Part shown: positions 8,972 through 17,312 of the stretch, piece by piece
Position numbering within the stretch: position 1 is the first letter of the stretch
Layout: each line of letters opens with the position of its first letter
Source of the DNA: Albibeggiatoa sp964388965
GTDB lineage: Bacteria > Pseudomonadota > Gammaproteobacteria > Beggiatoales > Beggiatoaceae
Direction of reading: 5' to 3'
NCBI GenBank assembly: GCA_964388965.1
Contig: CAYMCP010000006.1
Span: 1 to 64,000 of the forward strand
DNA length: 64,000 bases
The notes under the pieces: model-generated
The model's input: only the letters and a program-made list of their open reading frames with translations
Told to the model about the DNA's origin: nothing
Databases searched by the model: none
Position numbers and translations under genes: made by a program

Positions 8972-10472
8972 ATGGCTTACAGTATTGGTTTAGTTGAATT
9001 ACCCCAGCTTGGTTTACTGACCGCAAACGGTAGTAATTTGTTAGCAGAAGATTCCAGAGGTGAAGTGCTTATCAGCAAACAAGTGCTATTAGCCAGCCTG
9101 CAAGGCGAAGGATTTGATGCGCAACTCATTGATTTGAAAAATGGCGATTACCAAACCAGTTATGGCACAGCCACCTGGCGCGGCAATACCTTAGACAAAA
9201 TCTATTACGGGCAACAGATTGAAACCCTTGATCCAACGGATTATGCCGCGTGGGGCATCACTAATAACTTTTCGCAACATCGTGAAATTGCCTGCGCTAC
9301 GATTAAACACCTTGCCAGCAAAGGGCGACCGGTCGTGGTCGGCGGATCGGATGCGATTGCGCAACCACAGGCTTATTTAGCGGCGGGCGCGGCGGCAGTG
9401 GTACTCGACAAATCGGGCGCTGCCAATGCGCCAGTGATGGATTATGTGCTTGGCGACACGCCGCGACAAGCTTTGTCAGGCGTTATTCTCGCGCAAGGCA
9501 GCCAACCTCCACCCCGCGCTAAAAAACCCCCTCAGTCCTGAAAACTGGCACTTGCCTAGTCTGATCGTCGCGCAGCAATGTTTAGGCACGGATGACAAAA
9601 AAACCTCTATTTTTGCCCAATCTACCCGTATTGGTTCGATTTTTACCGATATTGGCTGTGATCGGCACTGTGATTTTTGTCAAACGCCCAATTATCGACT
9701 CGGTTATCGTGCTATGTCGCCTCAGACAGTAGAAGCATGGCTTAAGATTCAAAAACAAGCCGGCGCACAAGTGATTATCAACGGCGCGGATCAATTTTTA
9801 GGACGCATTGTGCAGAAAGGTGGCAGAGAGGATATTCTTGAGATTATGCACATCGTCAGAGCGCAGGGGATGCCGATTTTGTGGCCCAATGGCTTAGAAC
9901 TGAAAAAAACCACGCTAGGACGCGGTATCAATCGCAAATCAGGCTTGGATTTTACGCCCGATGAAGAATTGATCAACGCTTTATGGGGATGGGATGGCAA
10001 AGTCGGTTGTTATATGGCGTATATTCCTGCCGAACGCCCAGTGTTTGGACAAGAAAATTACAGCAAATTACTTCCCTGGCAAGAACATTGTGAAATTATC
10101 AAAGCCATTGTGCGGACTCATGTGCCTTACATTCGTTATGGTGTCATCATTGGCTTTGCCGACGACAACCACGAAACCCTGTGCCGGCTTGAAGAAGCGA
10201 TTGAGGCATTGTATGAAGAGTTAATCCAAATAAATCCAACATTAGGTTTCCAAGTCGCGCCTTTTTCCCTATCACCCATTCCCGGCACCGGACAAGCGGA
10301 AACCTTGCGTGAGTCAGGACTGATCCGCATTGAGGATTCGAGTATTCTTGGCAGTATTTGGACACCTGGCGTAGATACGCAGTATTTAAGCTATGGCGAC
10401 ATCGCCGATTGGCAACAACGCCTAACCCAAATTGGGCGCAGTCGCTATATGACAGACGGTAGAAAGCAATAA
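8972..10472 (+). pseudogene. B12-binding-type radical SAM protein, frameshifted
   Basis: The N-terminal frame (8972-9541) and the C-terminal frame (entering from about 9525, ending at 10472) form one protein of about 500 residues. The first part resembles a cobalamin-binding Rossmann-like domain (VELPQLGLLTANGSN near the start; RPVVVGGSDAIAQPQAYLAAGA at about 112-133), although no classic DxHxxG is present. The second part carries the radical SAM cluster motif CDRHCDFC (CX3CX2C), followed by TIM-barrel segments such as YGVIIGFADD and PGTGQAETLRESGL. Class B radical SAM enzymes of this layout perform methylations and ring rearrangements. The frames meet at an A6C5 run (about 9522-9535), where removing one base gives an uninterrupted protein. 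The start lies 13 bases after the M24 stop, so it is the last gene of the operon. Confidence 0.75.
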
Positions 10473-10613
10473 GCAGGTAAATATTCGTTTATTCCATTTT
10501 GAATTGTAAGAGATTGTTTTGTAAGACATTTTAACATGAATTCAATGTAGGCAAGCAAAAATAATCTTCTGAATTTTTAGCTTCGTATCCCAATGCGTGG
10601 CGTTTTTTCACAA

Positions 10614-11483
10614 TTATTCGATATTTTGAATTTGCTCACGCATTTGATCGATCAACACTTTTAAATCTACTGCACAGCGCGTTGTATCAATATGATTTGA
10701 TTTCGCGCCTAATGTGTTAGCTTCGCGGTGAAGCTCTTGCACCATAAAATCTAAACGCCGTCCAATTGCAACACTTTGAGTTTGGGATAAAATATTTTGA
10801 ATATCAGCAATATGCACATTCGTCCGATCTAATTCCTCTGCAACATCCATCTTCTGCGCAATAATTGCGATTTCTTGCTCAAGCCGCTCATGATTTAATT
10901 CAGCCAATTCCACTAACCGTGTTTGTAATCGTTCACGCTGTGCTTGCAAAATATCAGGTAAAATTTGTTTTATCGTAACAATTTGCTCTAAAATCGTATG
11001 ACAACGTTGTTTAAGCAATATTGCTAATTGCTCTCCCTCTCGTTCACGTTGCAATACTAAATCGCTTAATGCTGTATCAAAATGCGTTAAAATAATAGCT
11101 TGCAATGCTTCATTATCGATTTTTTCACTTTCCATGACACCTTGCCAACTCAATATATCCATGGCACTAGGCATTTGATTTGTATTAGTTAATGTATTGA
11201 TACTATTGACTGCTTCAAGTAATTTTTTAACTACTGATAGATTTAAAGTAAAATCGGTTCTACTGGTATGATTTTCTTTAAAATATAGACTACAATCAAC
11301 TTTGCCACGCTTGAGTTGCAATTGTAATTTTTCACGAATCACGACCTCAAGACTACGAAATTCTTCAGGCAAACGAACAGTTATATCTAAATAGCGATGA
11401 TTAACAGAGCGCAATTCCCAACAGATAAGCCCCCATTGCTCTTGTTGCTCATTCCGTGCAAAAGCAGTCATACTACGGATCAT
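10614..11483 (-). CDS. yicC: YicC/YloC family endoribonuclease
   Basis: The 289-residue product fits the YicC family in length and in both end signatures. The N-terminus has MIRSMTAFAR, then ELRSVNHRYLDITVRLPEE; the C-terminus has TLGAKSNHIDTTRCAVDLK, then IDQMREQIQNIE. A long coiled middle (about 120-230) is typical. Characterised members are metal-dependent RNases that affect small-RNA turnover. The gene is divergent from ampD with 43 bases between the starts, so both promoters must lie in or near that gap. It lies just right of the GC-rich block and has returned to the AT-rich composition of the host. Confidence 0.93.
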   Translation of the reverse strand: MIRSMTAFARNEQQEQWGLICWELRSVNHRYLDITVRLPEEFRSLEVVIREKLQLQLKRGKVDCSLYFKENHTSRTDFTLNLSVVKKLLEAVNSINTLTNTNQMPSAMDILSWQGVMESEKIDNEALQAIILTHFDTALSDLVLQREREGEQLAILLKQRCHTILEQIVTIKQILPDILQAQRERLQTRLVELAELNHERLEQEIAIIAQKMDVAEELDRTNVHIADIQNILSQTQSVAIGRRLDFMVQELHREANTLGAKSNHIDTTRCAVDLKVLIDQMREQIQNIE

Positions 11484-11526
11484 GATTCATTCCTTTTAGC
11501 TCGACAAAACGAACTAGGATAAATTT

Positions 11527-12099
11527 ATGTCAATTAAAGTGCAATCAATAAACTTAGATTTTGCTACAGGATGGTTAAAAAATATAAAGCATTGTCCCTC
11601 GCCAAATTACGATCAACGTCCAAATAATACGGTAATCGATTTATTGGTAATTCATAGTATTAGTTTACCACCTTGTGAATTTGGTGCGAATTATATTGAT
11701 GATTTATTTTTGAATCGTTTGGATATAAAAGCACATCCTTATTTTAAAAACATTTTTAATTTGCGCGTTTCTGCTCATATTTTAATTAAACGTAATGGTG
11801 AAATCGTGCAATATGTATCATTTCGAGATAGGGCATGGCACGCTGGACAATCTTGTTTTCAAGGGCGTGAAGTATGTAATGATTTTTCGATTGGAATTGA
11901 ATTAGAAGGCTGTGATGAAGTCGCTTATACCAATGCGCAATATCATGAATTAGTTAAATTAACGCGAATATTACAACAAGCTTATCCGCAAATTAAAACA
12001 AATCATATTGTAGGACACTGTCATATTGCGCCTGAACGTAAAACCGATCCGGGTAACTATTTTGATTGGGAACGATTTTTTACTCAACTGACCAAGTAG
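11527..12099 (+). CDS. ampD: 1,6-anhydro-N-acetylmuramyl-L-alanine amidase AmpD
   Basis: A 190-residue cytoplasmic amidase of the Amidase_2 family, equal in length to known AmpD. It cleaves the stem peptide from anhydromuropeptides during cell-wall recycling. Diagnostic segments are IDLLVIHSISLPP (first zinc His), SAHILIKRNGEIVQYVSF, RDRAWHAGQS, SIGIELEG, and the C-terminal GHCHIAPERKTDPGNYFDW, which supplies the remaining zinc ligand and the catalytic Lys/Asp environment. No signal peptide is present, which fits AmpD rather than the exported AmiD. It is divergent from yicC. Confidence 0.95.
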   Translation: MSIKVQSINLDFATGWLKNIKHCPSPNYDQRPNNTVIDLLVIHSISLPPCEFGANYIDDLFLNRLDIKAHPYFKNIFNLRVSAHILIKRNGEIVQYVSFRDRAWHAGQSCFQGREVCNDFSIGIELEGCDEVAYTNAQYHELVKLTRILQQAYPQIKTNHIVGHCHIAPERKTDPGNYFDWERFFTQLTK

Positions 12100-12319
12100 A
12101 ATAAGTTCCACACGCCTGAACATTTTCCTACATTTTTTCAATCATAGTGTGGCATTTTATCGCTATCTATTTGATTTTAAACTGATGAAAATTTTAATAC
12201 GATTACCCTGTTTAAATAAGCTCTACAAGTTGAATAATATACACCACATTGCGATAATGACTTTTAAAAAATATCTTCAATTACATAGCAATTACACAGA
12301 CCGAAAGGAGCTAATTATT

Positions 12320-13219
12320 ATGCAACGATTTAGCTGGCTATTAATCTTATTTCTATATTCACCCGTCACGATTGCGGACTTGCAAGGTACATGGAAAGTA
12401 ACGAGTTATCAAATTATTGGTTACACGGCATTGTCTGACGCAGAAGCACAAGCTTGGATTGGTAACACAATACATTTTGTCGGTCAATCAGCTACTTTGC
12501 GTACAGCGCGTGGCGCACAATCCTGTCAATCCACCCGCTACCAATCCAGAACAGAGGACGCAGAAGGGTATTTTCTCGTTGGTTATCACGTCAAACCGCA
12601 ACAACTTGGTATCACACAACCACAAGTTACCGTTACAAGTGCTAATTGTCTTCAGGACAGTTGGATGGGGGCTTATCGTGAATTTGTCGAATATTCAGAA
12701 CGGCAAATGCTGACAGATTGGGAAGGGGTATTATTGTTTTTAACGAAACAGTCCGATGGTATTGGCACGTTATCGAACGTTAATCAACCTATCATGCTCA
12801 CACCACAAAATTTAGGTAGTATTACACCTGAAACTGTTTACCAATATCAAACTTTAGCACAAGCATTTACGGGTTATGAGATCGTAGCAAAACGTGGTTA
12901 TACGCAAGTACGTCGTCAAGGTCGCACCAAATTTGAAATTTATCCCAATTTACACACAGGAAAAGTTGCTAAAGTATTGATTTATGAAGATACAGTTATT
13001 GCGCCTGGTGGTGTTAAAATCGGTATGACCTACCCACAAATTTTTAACCAAGAAGGACAAATTGTAGATTGTGAAAAAAGTTTTTGGCGGGGTAAATCCA
13101 CTTGTTATTATCCCAGTATGCGTGCTGTAGAATATGTTTTTAATACCACTCGCCCAAAATCTGGTGGTCAATTAACTGAAATTCACTGGACAGCAGATAT
13201 TAACCTCGTCAGTCAATAA
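12320..13219 (+). CDS. Secreted protein of unknown function
   Basis: The ATG at 12320 is chosen because AAAGGAG lies at 12304-12310 with nine bases of spacing, and it opens a signal peptide (MQRFSWLLILFLYSP, cleaved near IAD). The frame stays open upstream, but that part carries no coding signal. The mature protein of about 280 residues starts with DLQGTWKVTSYQIIGY, a lipocalin-like opening strand. It has four to five cysteines, including CQSTRY, NCLQD, DCEKSFW and TCYYP, which probably form disulfides in the periplasm. The second half has beta segments such as GYEIVAKRGYTQVRRQGRTK. I recognise no enzyme family. It ends one base before the start of the CbiM-like membrane gene, so the two form an operon. 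Confidence 0.65.
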   Translation: MQRFSWLLILFLYSPVTIADLQGTWKVTSYQIIGYTALSDAEAQAWIGNTIHFVGQSATLRTARGAQSCQSTRYQSRTEDAEGYFLVGYHVKPQQLGITQPQVTVTSANCLQDSWMGAYREFVEYSERQMLTDWEGVLLFLTKQSDGIGTLSNVNQPIMLTPQNLGSITPETVYQYQTLAQAFTGYEIVAKRGYTQVRRQGRTKFEIYPNLHTGKVAKVLIYEDTVIAPGGVKIGMTYPQIFNQEGQIVDCEKSFWRGKSTCYYPSMRAVEYVFNTTRPKSGGQLTEIHWTADINLVSQ

Positions 13220-13220
13220 T

Positions 13221-13883
13221 ATGAGTTTTAGTGCGCAATTATTACCTAATAGCTGGTTATGGATTGGACATTTTATCTATGCTGTTTTAATGACTTTGGC
13301 ATTGTGGCGATTGCCTTGGCATCACCTGTTTAATTCGCATGACAGTCATATCTTTTTCGCTAGTTGGGTGATTTTATGGCTGGTGTGGCGACAAGGTGGC
13401 GGCATTACCGACGGTATGGAATTTCATTTATTAATGGTCACAAGCGTGACTTTAATGTTTGGTTGGCAATATGCACTGATTACAGTTAGTATGGCGCAAC
13501 TGGGTTTATCGCTTGAAGGACGAACAGAATGGGCGGCTTATTCCGTTAATGTATTATGTAATGGTGCAATTCCAATATTGATCACTTATATTCTATATCG
13601 ACTGAAATATATTTTAATGCCACGTCATTTTATCATTTACATTTACATTGCCGCATTTTTTGGTGGCGCGTTGTCAATGTTAATCAGTCGGTTGACGGGT
13701 ATGAGTTTATTATTACTAAGCGGCACTTATACCTTGCAAGGTTTAGGAAATGAACCATTGTTTATTATTGTGATGTTATTTCCAGAAGCATTTTTAAATG
13801 GTCTGGTGATGACCGTATTTGTTGTGTATAAACCTGAATGGGTTAGTAGTTTTAATGATGATAAATACTTGAAAGGAAAATAA
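13221..13883 (+). CDS. CbiM-like energy-coupling-factor type integral membrane protein
   Basis: The 220-residue polytopic protein has about six hydrophobic helices. It resembles a group of proteobacterial proteins annotated as energy-coupling-factor transporter permeases related to CbiM. Shared features are the WRQGGGITDGMEFHLL segment after helix two, LMFGWQYALI, the helix FIIYIYIAAFFGGALSM, and the C-terminal FPEAFLNGL and VSSFNDDKYLKG ends. CbiM-like subunits confer cobalt or nickel specificity in ECF transporters. No ATPase or T-component is encoded nearby, so the role is uncertain. The gene follows the secreted protein by a single base and is probably translated from the same mRNA. Confidence 0.65.
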   Translation: MSFSAQLLPNSWLWIGHFIYAVLMTLALWRLPWHHLFNSHDSHIFFASWVILWLVWRQGGGITDGMEFHLLMVTSVTLMFGWQYALITVSMAQLGLSLEGRTEWAAYSVNVLCNGAIPILITYILYRLKYILMPRHFIIYIYIAAFFGGALSMLISRLTGMSLLLLSGTYTLQGLGNEPLFIIVMLFPEAFLNGLVMTVFVVYKPEWVSSFNDDKYLKGK

Positions 13884-13942
13884 CTTTTATTCTTTGCCGC
13901 AAGTTTTTTTGCAATGAGTTGCAATTTATTAAAAATCGTGAA

Positions 13943-14920
13943 TTATTCCAATCGTCTTTGCATAAGCAACCATAAAAAGAAAGGTGCGCCTAACAAAGCA
14001 GTGATGACACCTAATTTTAATTCACCGCTATCCAATACCATTAAACGCACTATAAAATCAGCACTCAGTAACAATAACGCTCCGGTTAATGCACTGACAA
14101 TTAATAAACGACTTGGTTGCTGTGCAACTAGGGGGCGACATAGGTGTGGTACGATTAAACCAATAAAACCAATATTACCACTAAGTGAAACGGCTGCACC
14201 GACGCAAAGTGCCGTGCCTAATATAACTTGTAATTTTATCCACGCCATATTAAAACCTAAGCTGATTGCAACTTCTTCCCCTAAACTAAGCGCGTCTAAA
14301 GCTTTGGCTGTATTTAATAATAATATCCAACCCATTATTACTAATGGCATAATCCAATAGACATCAGTTAAACTCCGATCAGCTAAACTTCCCATTAACC
14401 AAAATAAAATTTCCATTGCTGCATAAGGATTGGGGGCAAGATTTAATGCTAATGCAGTCATTGCTGCACTAAAACTATTGATTGCGACACCTGCTAAAAT
14501 TAACGTTGTCAGATCAGGATTACGCCCAGCAAGCAAATATAGACCTAATAAACTTATTATCGCACCCAATGCGCCGCCGATTGGCAATATAAATTGACCG
14601 TACTGCGTGAAACCAAAATAAAATACGCACACCGCACCCAAAGCCGCACCGCCAGAAACGCCGACAATACTAGGGTCAGCGAGCGGATTACGCAATAATC
14701 CTTGTAATACTGCGCCCGCTAAACCCAAACTCGCGCCAACGATTAATCCCAATAATAAACGTGGTAAACGGATTTCTTGCACGATAAGCCATGCCGTATC
14801 AGATTGTTGTGGTAATAATTGCAACAGTGAAATTTGTCCAAACCATAATCCCAGTAGAAAAACACAGATAATGCTAAGAATGAGGACAAACCATAATTTA
14901 AAATCTTGTAATATATTCAT
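13943..14920 (-). CDS. BtuC/FecCD-type ABC transporter permease
   Basis: The 325-residue permease has about ten membrane helices and the family hallmarks: IRLPRLLLGLIVGASLGLAG, LRNPLADPSIVGVSGGAALG, LGEEVAISLGFN (the coupling-helix region that meets the ATPase) and the C-terminal GNIGFIGLIVPHLCRPL. Members import cobalamin or ferric siderophores through the inner membrane. No ATP-binding or periplasmic-binding gene lies next to it, so the partners must be encoded elsewhere. A B12 role is plausible given MetH and the B12-type radical SAM gene, but the sequence alone does not separate B12 from iron-siderophore substrates. It is convergent with the CbiM-like gene. Confidence 0.85.
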   Translation of the reverse strand: MNILQDFKLWFVLILSIICVFLLGLWFGQISLLQLLPQQSDTAWLIVQEIRLPRLLLGLIVGASLGLAGAVLQGLLRNPLADPSIVGVSGGAALGAVCVFYFGFTQYGQFILPIGGALGAIISLLGLYLLAGRNPDLTTLILAGVAINSFSAAMTALALNLAPNPYAAMEILFWLMGSLADRSLTDVYWIMPLVIMGWILLLNTAKALDALSLGEEVAISLGFNMAWIKLQVILGTALCVGAAVSLSGNIGFIGLIVPHLCRPLVAQQPSRLLIVSALTGALLLLSADFIVRLMVLDSGELKLGVITALLGAPFFLWLLMQRRLE

Positions 14921-15015
14921 TCCGTTACAATTTAATTAAATCTAACAAAATATGTTATAAATTCTAGCTAATGTAAAATTTAAACTCGTAACAACGCACC
15001 CACATCCATCTACAT

Positions 15016-15032
15016 TTGACGCGGTACGTCAA
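15016..15032. repeat. Short hairpin in the gap before the betaine methyltransferase gene end
   Basis: TTGACG and CGTCAA form 6-bp arms around a 5-base loop. It lies between the stop side of the sarcosine/dimethylglycine methyltransferase gene and the BtuC-like gene. No U-run follows on either strand, so a terminator role is weak. Confidence 0.25.
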
Positions 15033-15129
15033 CAGCTCATCCTACATTGCGTAGAACGAGAGGCTAGCATGACTAATACACTGATTTTAAAGACTTAAAA
15101 TTGCGTCAAATTCAGATTGTTTCGTTTTT

Positions 15130-15963
15130 TCAAGTCTTACGAAAATGTAAAATACCCCAAGCTAAATAACCTTGTTTACCCGCTTTAATCCAATGATTTA
15201 AGCCTACTTTCATGCGTTCGACGTAATCTAAGCTGCATACATTAACCATTTCATCATAACGAATTTCCAGCTCGCGCAACACATAGGTGTAATGCGTAAC
15301 TAATTGCTCAGTCATTTCAATAACTTTGACTGTTTCCAACCCTAAATCATTAGCCGTTTTCTGATAAAAGTCGATTGAACCTAAACTGTCCAAATGAATG
15401 CGGTCTAAAACTGGTTGCAACACACCGTCAGGACAATCATTACTTTGCATGGGATCAGTAAAAACGAAATCACCACCTGATTTTAAAACTCGTGCAACTT
15501 CCTTGATCACCGTCTCGCGCTGTCCGCTGTGCAAAATCGCATCTTGCGAAACCACCGCATTAAACGTTGCGTCAGCCGAAGGAATAGCCTCAAAACTTCC
15601 ATCTGTGACTGTAATTTTATCGCTTAAACCTGCTTTTTCGGTTAATTCACGATTACGCTGATTTTGTATTTCACTAAGATTTAAACACTCGACATGACAG
15701 CCGAAGGTTTCCACCAAATAACGTGCCGTACCACCATAACCTGCACCAATATCTAACACTTTTTTATTGCTGTCCAAACTTAATTGTTCAGCAAGTTTCA
15801 TTACAGTGCGGCTACTGGCTGCAAAAATGGAATTACCTTTAGGCGCATCGTATAGACCGATATGAATATCTTCACCGCCCCAAATTGCAGCGTAAAAGTT
15901 ATCAGCATCATCGCTATTATAATAATTACGAGAAGTTTCAACTACTTTGGAATACTCACTCAT
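15130..15963 (-). CDS. Sarcosine/dimethylglycine N-methyltransferase
   Basis: The 277-residue enzyme carries out the later SAM-dependent steps from sarcosine and dimethylglycine to glycine betaine in the cytoplasm. Family features are NFYAAIWGGEDIHIGLYD near the N-terminus, the SAM motif KVLDIGAGYGGTARYL, SQDAILHSG, FTDPMQSNDCP, and a C-terminal region with THYTYVLRELE and LAWGILHFRK. Length and motifs match known SDMTs of halophilic gammaproteobacteria. The ATG overlaps the end of the upstream methyltransferase by four bases (ATGA). A strong GAGGAGA Shine-Dalgarno lies inside that gene nine bases ahead, so the two are translationally coupled. Betaine made here is an osmoprotectant. Confidence 0.93.
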   Translation of the reverse strand: MSEYSKVVETSRNYYNSDDADNFYAAIWGGEDIHIGLYDAPKGNSIFAASSRTVMKLAEQLSLDSNKKVLDIGAGYGGTARYLVETFGCHVECLNLSEIQNQRNRELTEKAGLSDKITVTDGSFEAIPSADATFNAVVSQDAILHSGQRETVIKEVARVLKSGGDFVFTDPMQSNDCPDGVLQPVLDRIHLDSLGSIDFYQKTANDLGLETVKVIEMTEQLVTHYTYVLRELEIRYDEMVNVCSLDYVERMKVGLNHWIKAGKQGYLAWGILHFRKT

Positions 15964-16799
15964 GATTGGTTCTCCTCATCTTCATTATCATATTTTTTTT
16001 CAGCAACATGAATAAAAAAGTCTGGGTCTTCAGAACGGTGAGTTTCTTGAAAATCGGCATAAGTCGAAATTTTTTGAAAACCGACATCACGCATCAAACC
16101 TTTCACATAGTCTTTGCGCAGCGGAAACATATTAAGATAATATACTGATTTATCAGTAGTAAATTCATACTTAAATCGTGCTAAACCATTATCCACATGT
16201 TCAGGTTCTGCCTTAACATTGTTGCCACAATAATAATAAGTATGTTTAGATGTAAAACCATTATCTAACATACCGTCATAATTACGTTGGTCTAAAATTA
16301 AAATGCCATCATGTTTTAATGCAGCATAAAATTCTGCTAAGGCTTTACGACGGTCACGCTCAGCAAATAAATGCGTAAATGAATTACCTAAGCAGATGAC
16401 GGCATCATATTTACCGTGTATGTCGCGGTTAAGCCATCGCCAATCTGCTTGTACGGTGCGCAAAATCATATTATGTTTGCGACCATTTTTAAATGCTTGA
16501 GCCAACATTTCTGGGCTACCGTCAGCACTTACAACCTCAAATCCTGCCTTGCGTAGACGTACCGAATGAAACCCAGTACCTGTTGCAACGTCTAAGATTT
16601 TTTTTGCACCACGTTTGCGTAGTTCTTCGATGAAAAAGTTGCCTTCGCTGTTGGCGCGCGCTTCCCAATCAATCAATTCATCCCAACGTTCGACAAAAGA
16701 TCGAATATATTCAGATTTGTATTTATCTGTTTCACGGACTTCGGTAGGATTTTTACCGTAATTTTGATGTTCTGGTTGTTTTTCATTATAGACAGCCAT
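15960..16799 (-). CDS. Glycine/sarcosine N-methyltransferase
   Basis: The 279-residue enzyme performs the first methylations of glycine (to sarcosine and dimethylglycine) in de novo betaine synthesis. It has the GSMT opening YGKNPTEVRETDKYKSEYI, the SAM-binding motif ILDVATGTGFHSVRL, the acidic position VVSADGSPEM, and LILDQRNYDGMLDNGF, which is typical of this family. A good ribosome site (GGAGG, six bases before the ATG) sets the start. It is the first gene of a two-gene operon with the dimethylglycine methyltransferase. The 500-base AT-rich upstream gap, shared with the divergent PrpD gene, probably holds the promoter. Confidence 0.93.
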   Translation of the reverse strand: MAVYNEKQPEHQNYGKNPTEVRETDKYKSEYIRSFVERWDELIDWEARANSEGNFFIEELRKRGAKKILDVATGTGFHSVRLRKAGFEVVSADGSPEMLAQAFKNGRKHNMILRTVQADWRWLNRDIHGKYDAVICLGNSFTHLFAERDRRKALAEFYAALKHDGILILDQRNYDGMLDNGFTSKHTYYYCGNNVKAEPEHVDNGLARFKYEFTTDKSVYYLNMFPLRKDYVKGLMRDVGFQKISTYADFQETHRSEDPDFFIHVAEKKYDNEDEENQS

Positions 16800-17200
16800 G
16801 AATGTCCTCCATTATGACAGTAGAGTTAAAATAAGAAGAGAGTTGCTTATAAAACAGCAAGAAAGAATAAAAAAACGGATAAGTAATTATCCTGAGTAAA
16901 AAAACAACGTATACATGTAAAAAAAGAAAGATTAACATCCTATTAATAATTAAGCTTGGAATTGAGTATTGTTACTATGATAACGTAATTTAGAGTTTAT
17001 TTAAAGTTTTGTAAATTAAAGATATTTTATTTTCGTACATTTAAATTGTTTTAAATCATAGGCTTAAAAATTTTATTCGCTGGGTATTTTCCATCAAATT
17101 GACCGATAAATTTAAGTTGAGCGTTACAAGAAAAATTCTTTTAAAATAGTATGTTAAAGAAATTTCGTCCCATTTTATCCCGTCTTACTGTGTGTGATTT

Positions 17201-17213
17201 GGGAAAGTTTCCC
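17201..17213. promoter_or_regulatory. Perfect 13-bp palindrome upstream of prpD-like gene
   Basis: GGGAAAGTTTCCC has 6-bp perfect arms around one base. It stands ten bases ahead of the candidate -35 element, in the position of an operator. The cognate regulator is unknown. Confidence 0.35.
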
Positions 17214-17222
17214 TTGTCGATC

Positions 17223-17250
17223 TTGATTTTATTACAAACTATAATATAAA
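17223..17250 (+). promoter_or_regulatory. Candidate sigma-70 promoter for prpD-like gene
   Basis: TTGATT (17223-17228) and TATAAA (17245-17250) are spaced by 16 bases and lie about 65 bases before the ATG. AT-rich sequence makes chance matches common. Confidence 0.3.
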
Positions 17251-17312
17251 ATTATAATTACCATTAGTTATAACTTATATAAAAACCTTACCAAAACTGA
17301 GGAGAAACCTTT

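Larger units (their letters stand above)
16800..17312. other. 513-base divergent intergenic region, betaine operon / prpD-like gene
   Basis: The stretch is strongly AT-rich, with no open frame I would call a gene. It must hold the promoters of both flanking operons. The rightward promoter candidate and a 13-bp palindrome are listed separately. Nothing else stands out. Confidence 0.5.

Noticed and set aside
12149..12319. N-terminal extension of the secreted protein gene
   Set aside because: AAAGGAG and a signal peptide place the start at 12320. The extension has no ribosome site and an atypical composition.
13914..14360. Plus-strand 148-residue frame opposite the BtuC-like permease
   Set aside because: It is a shadow of the permease gene, without family features.
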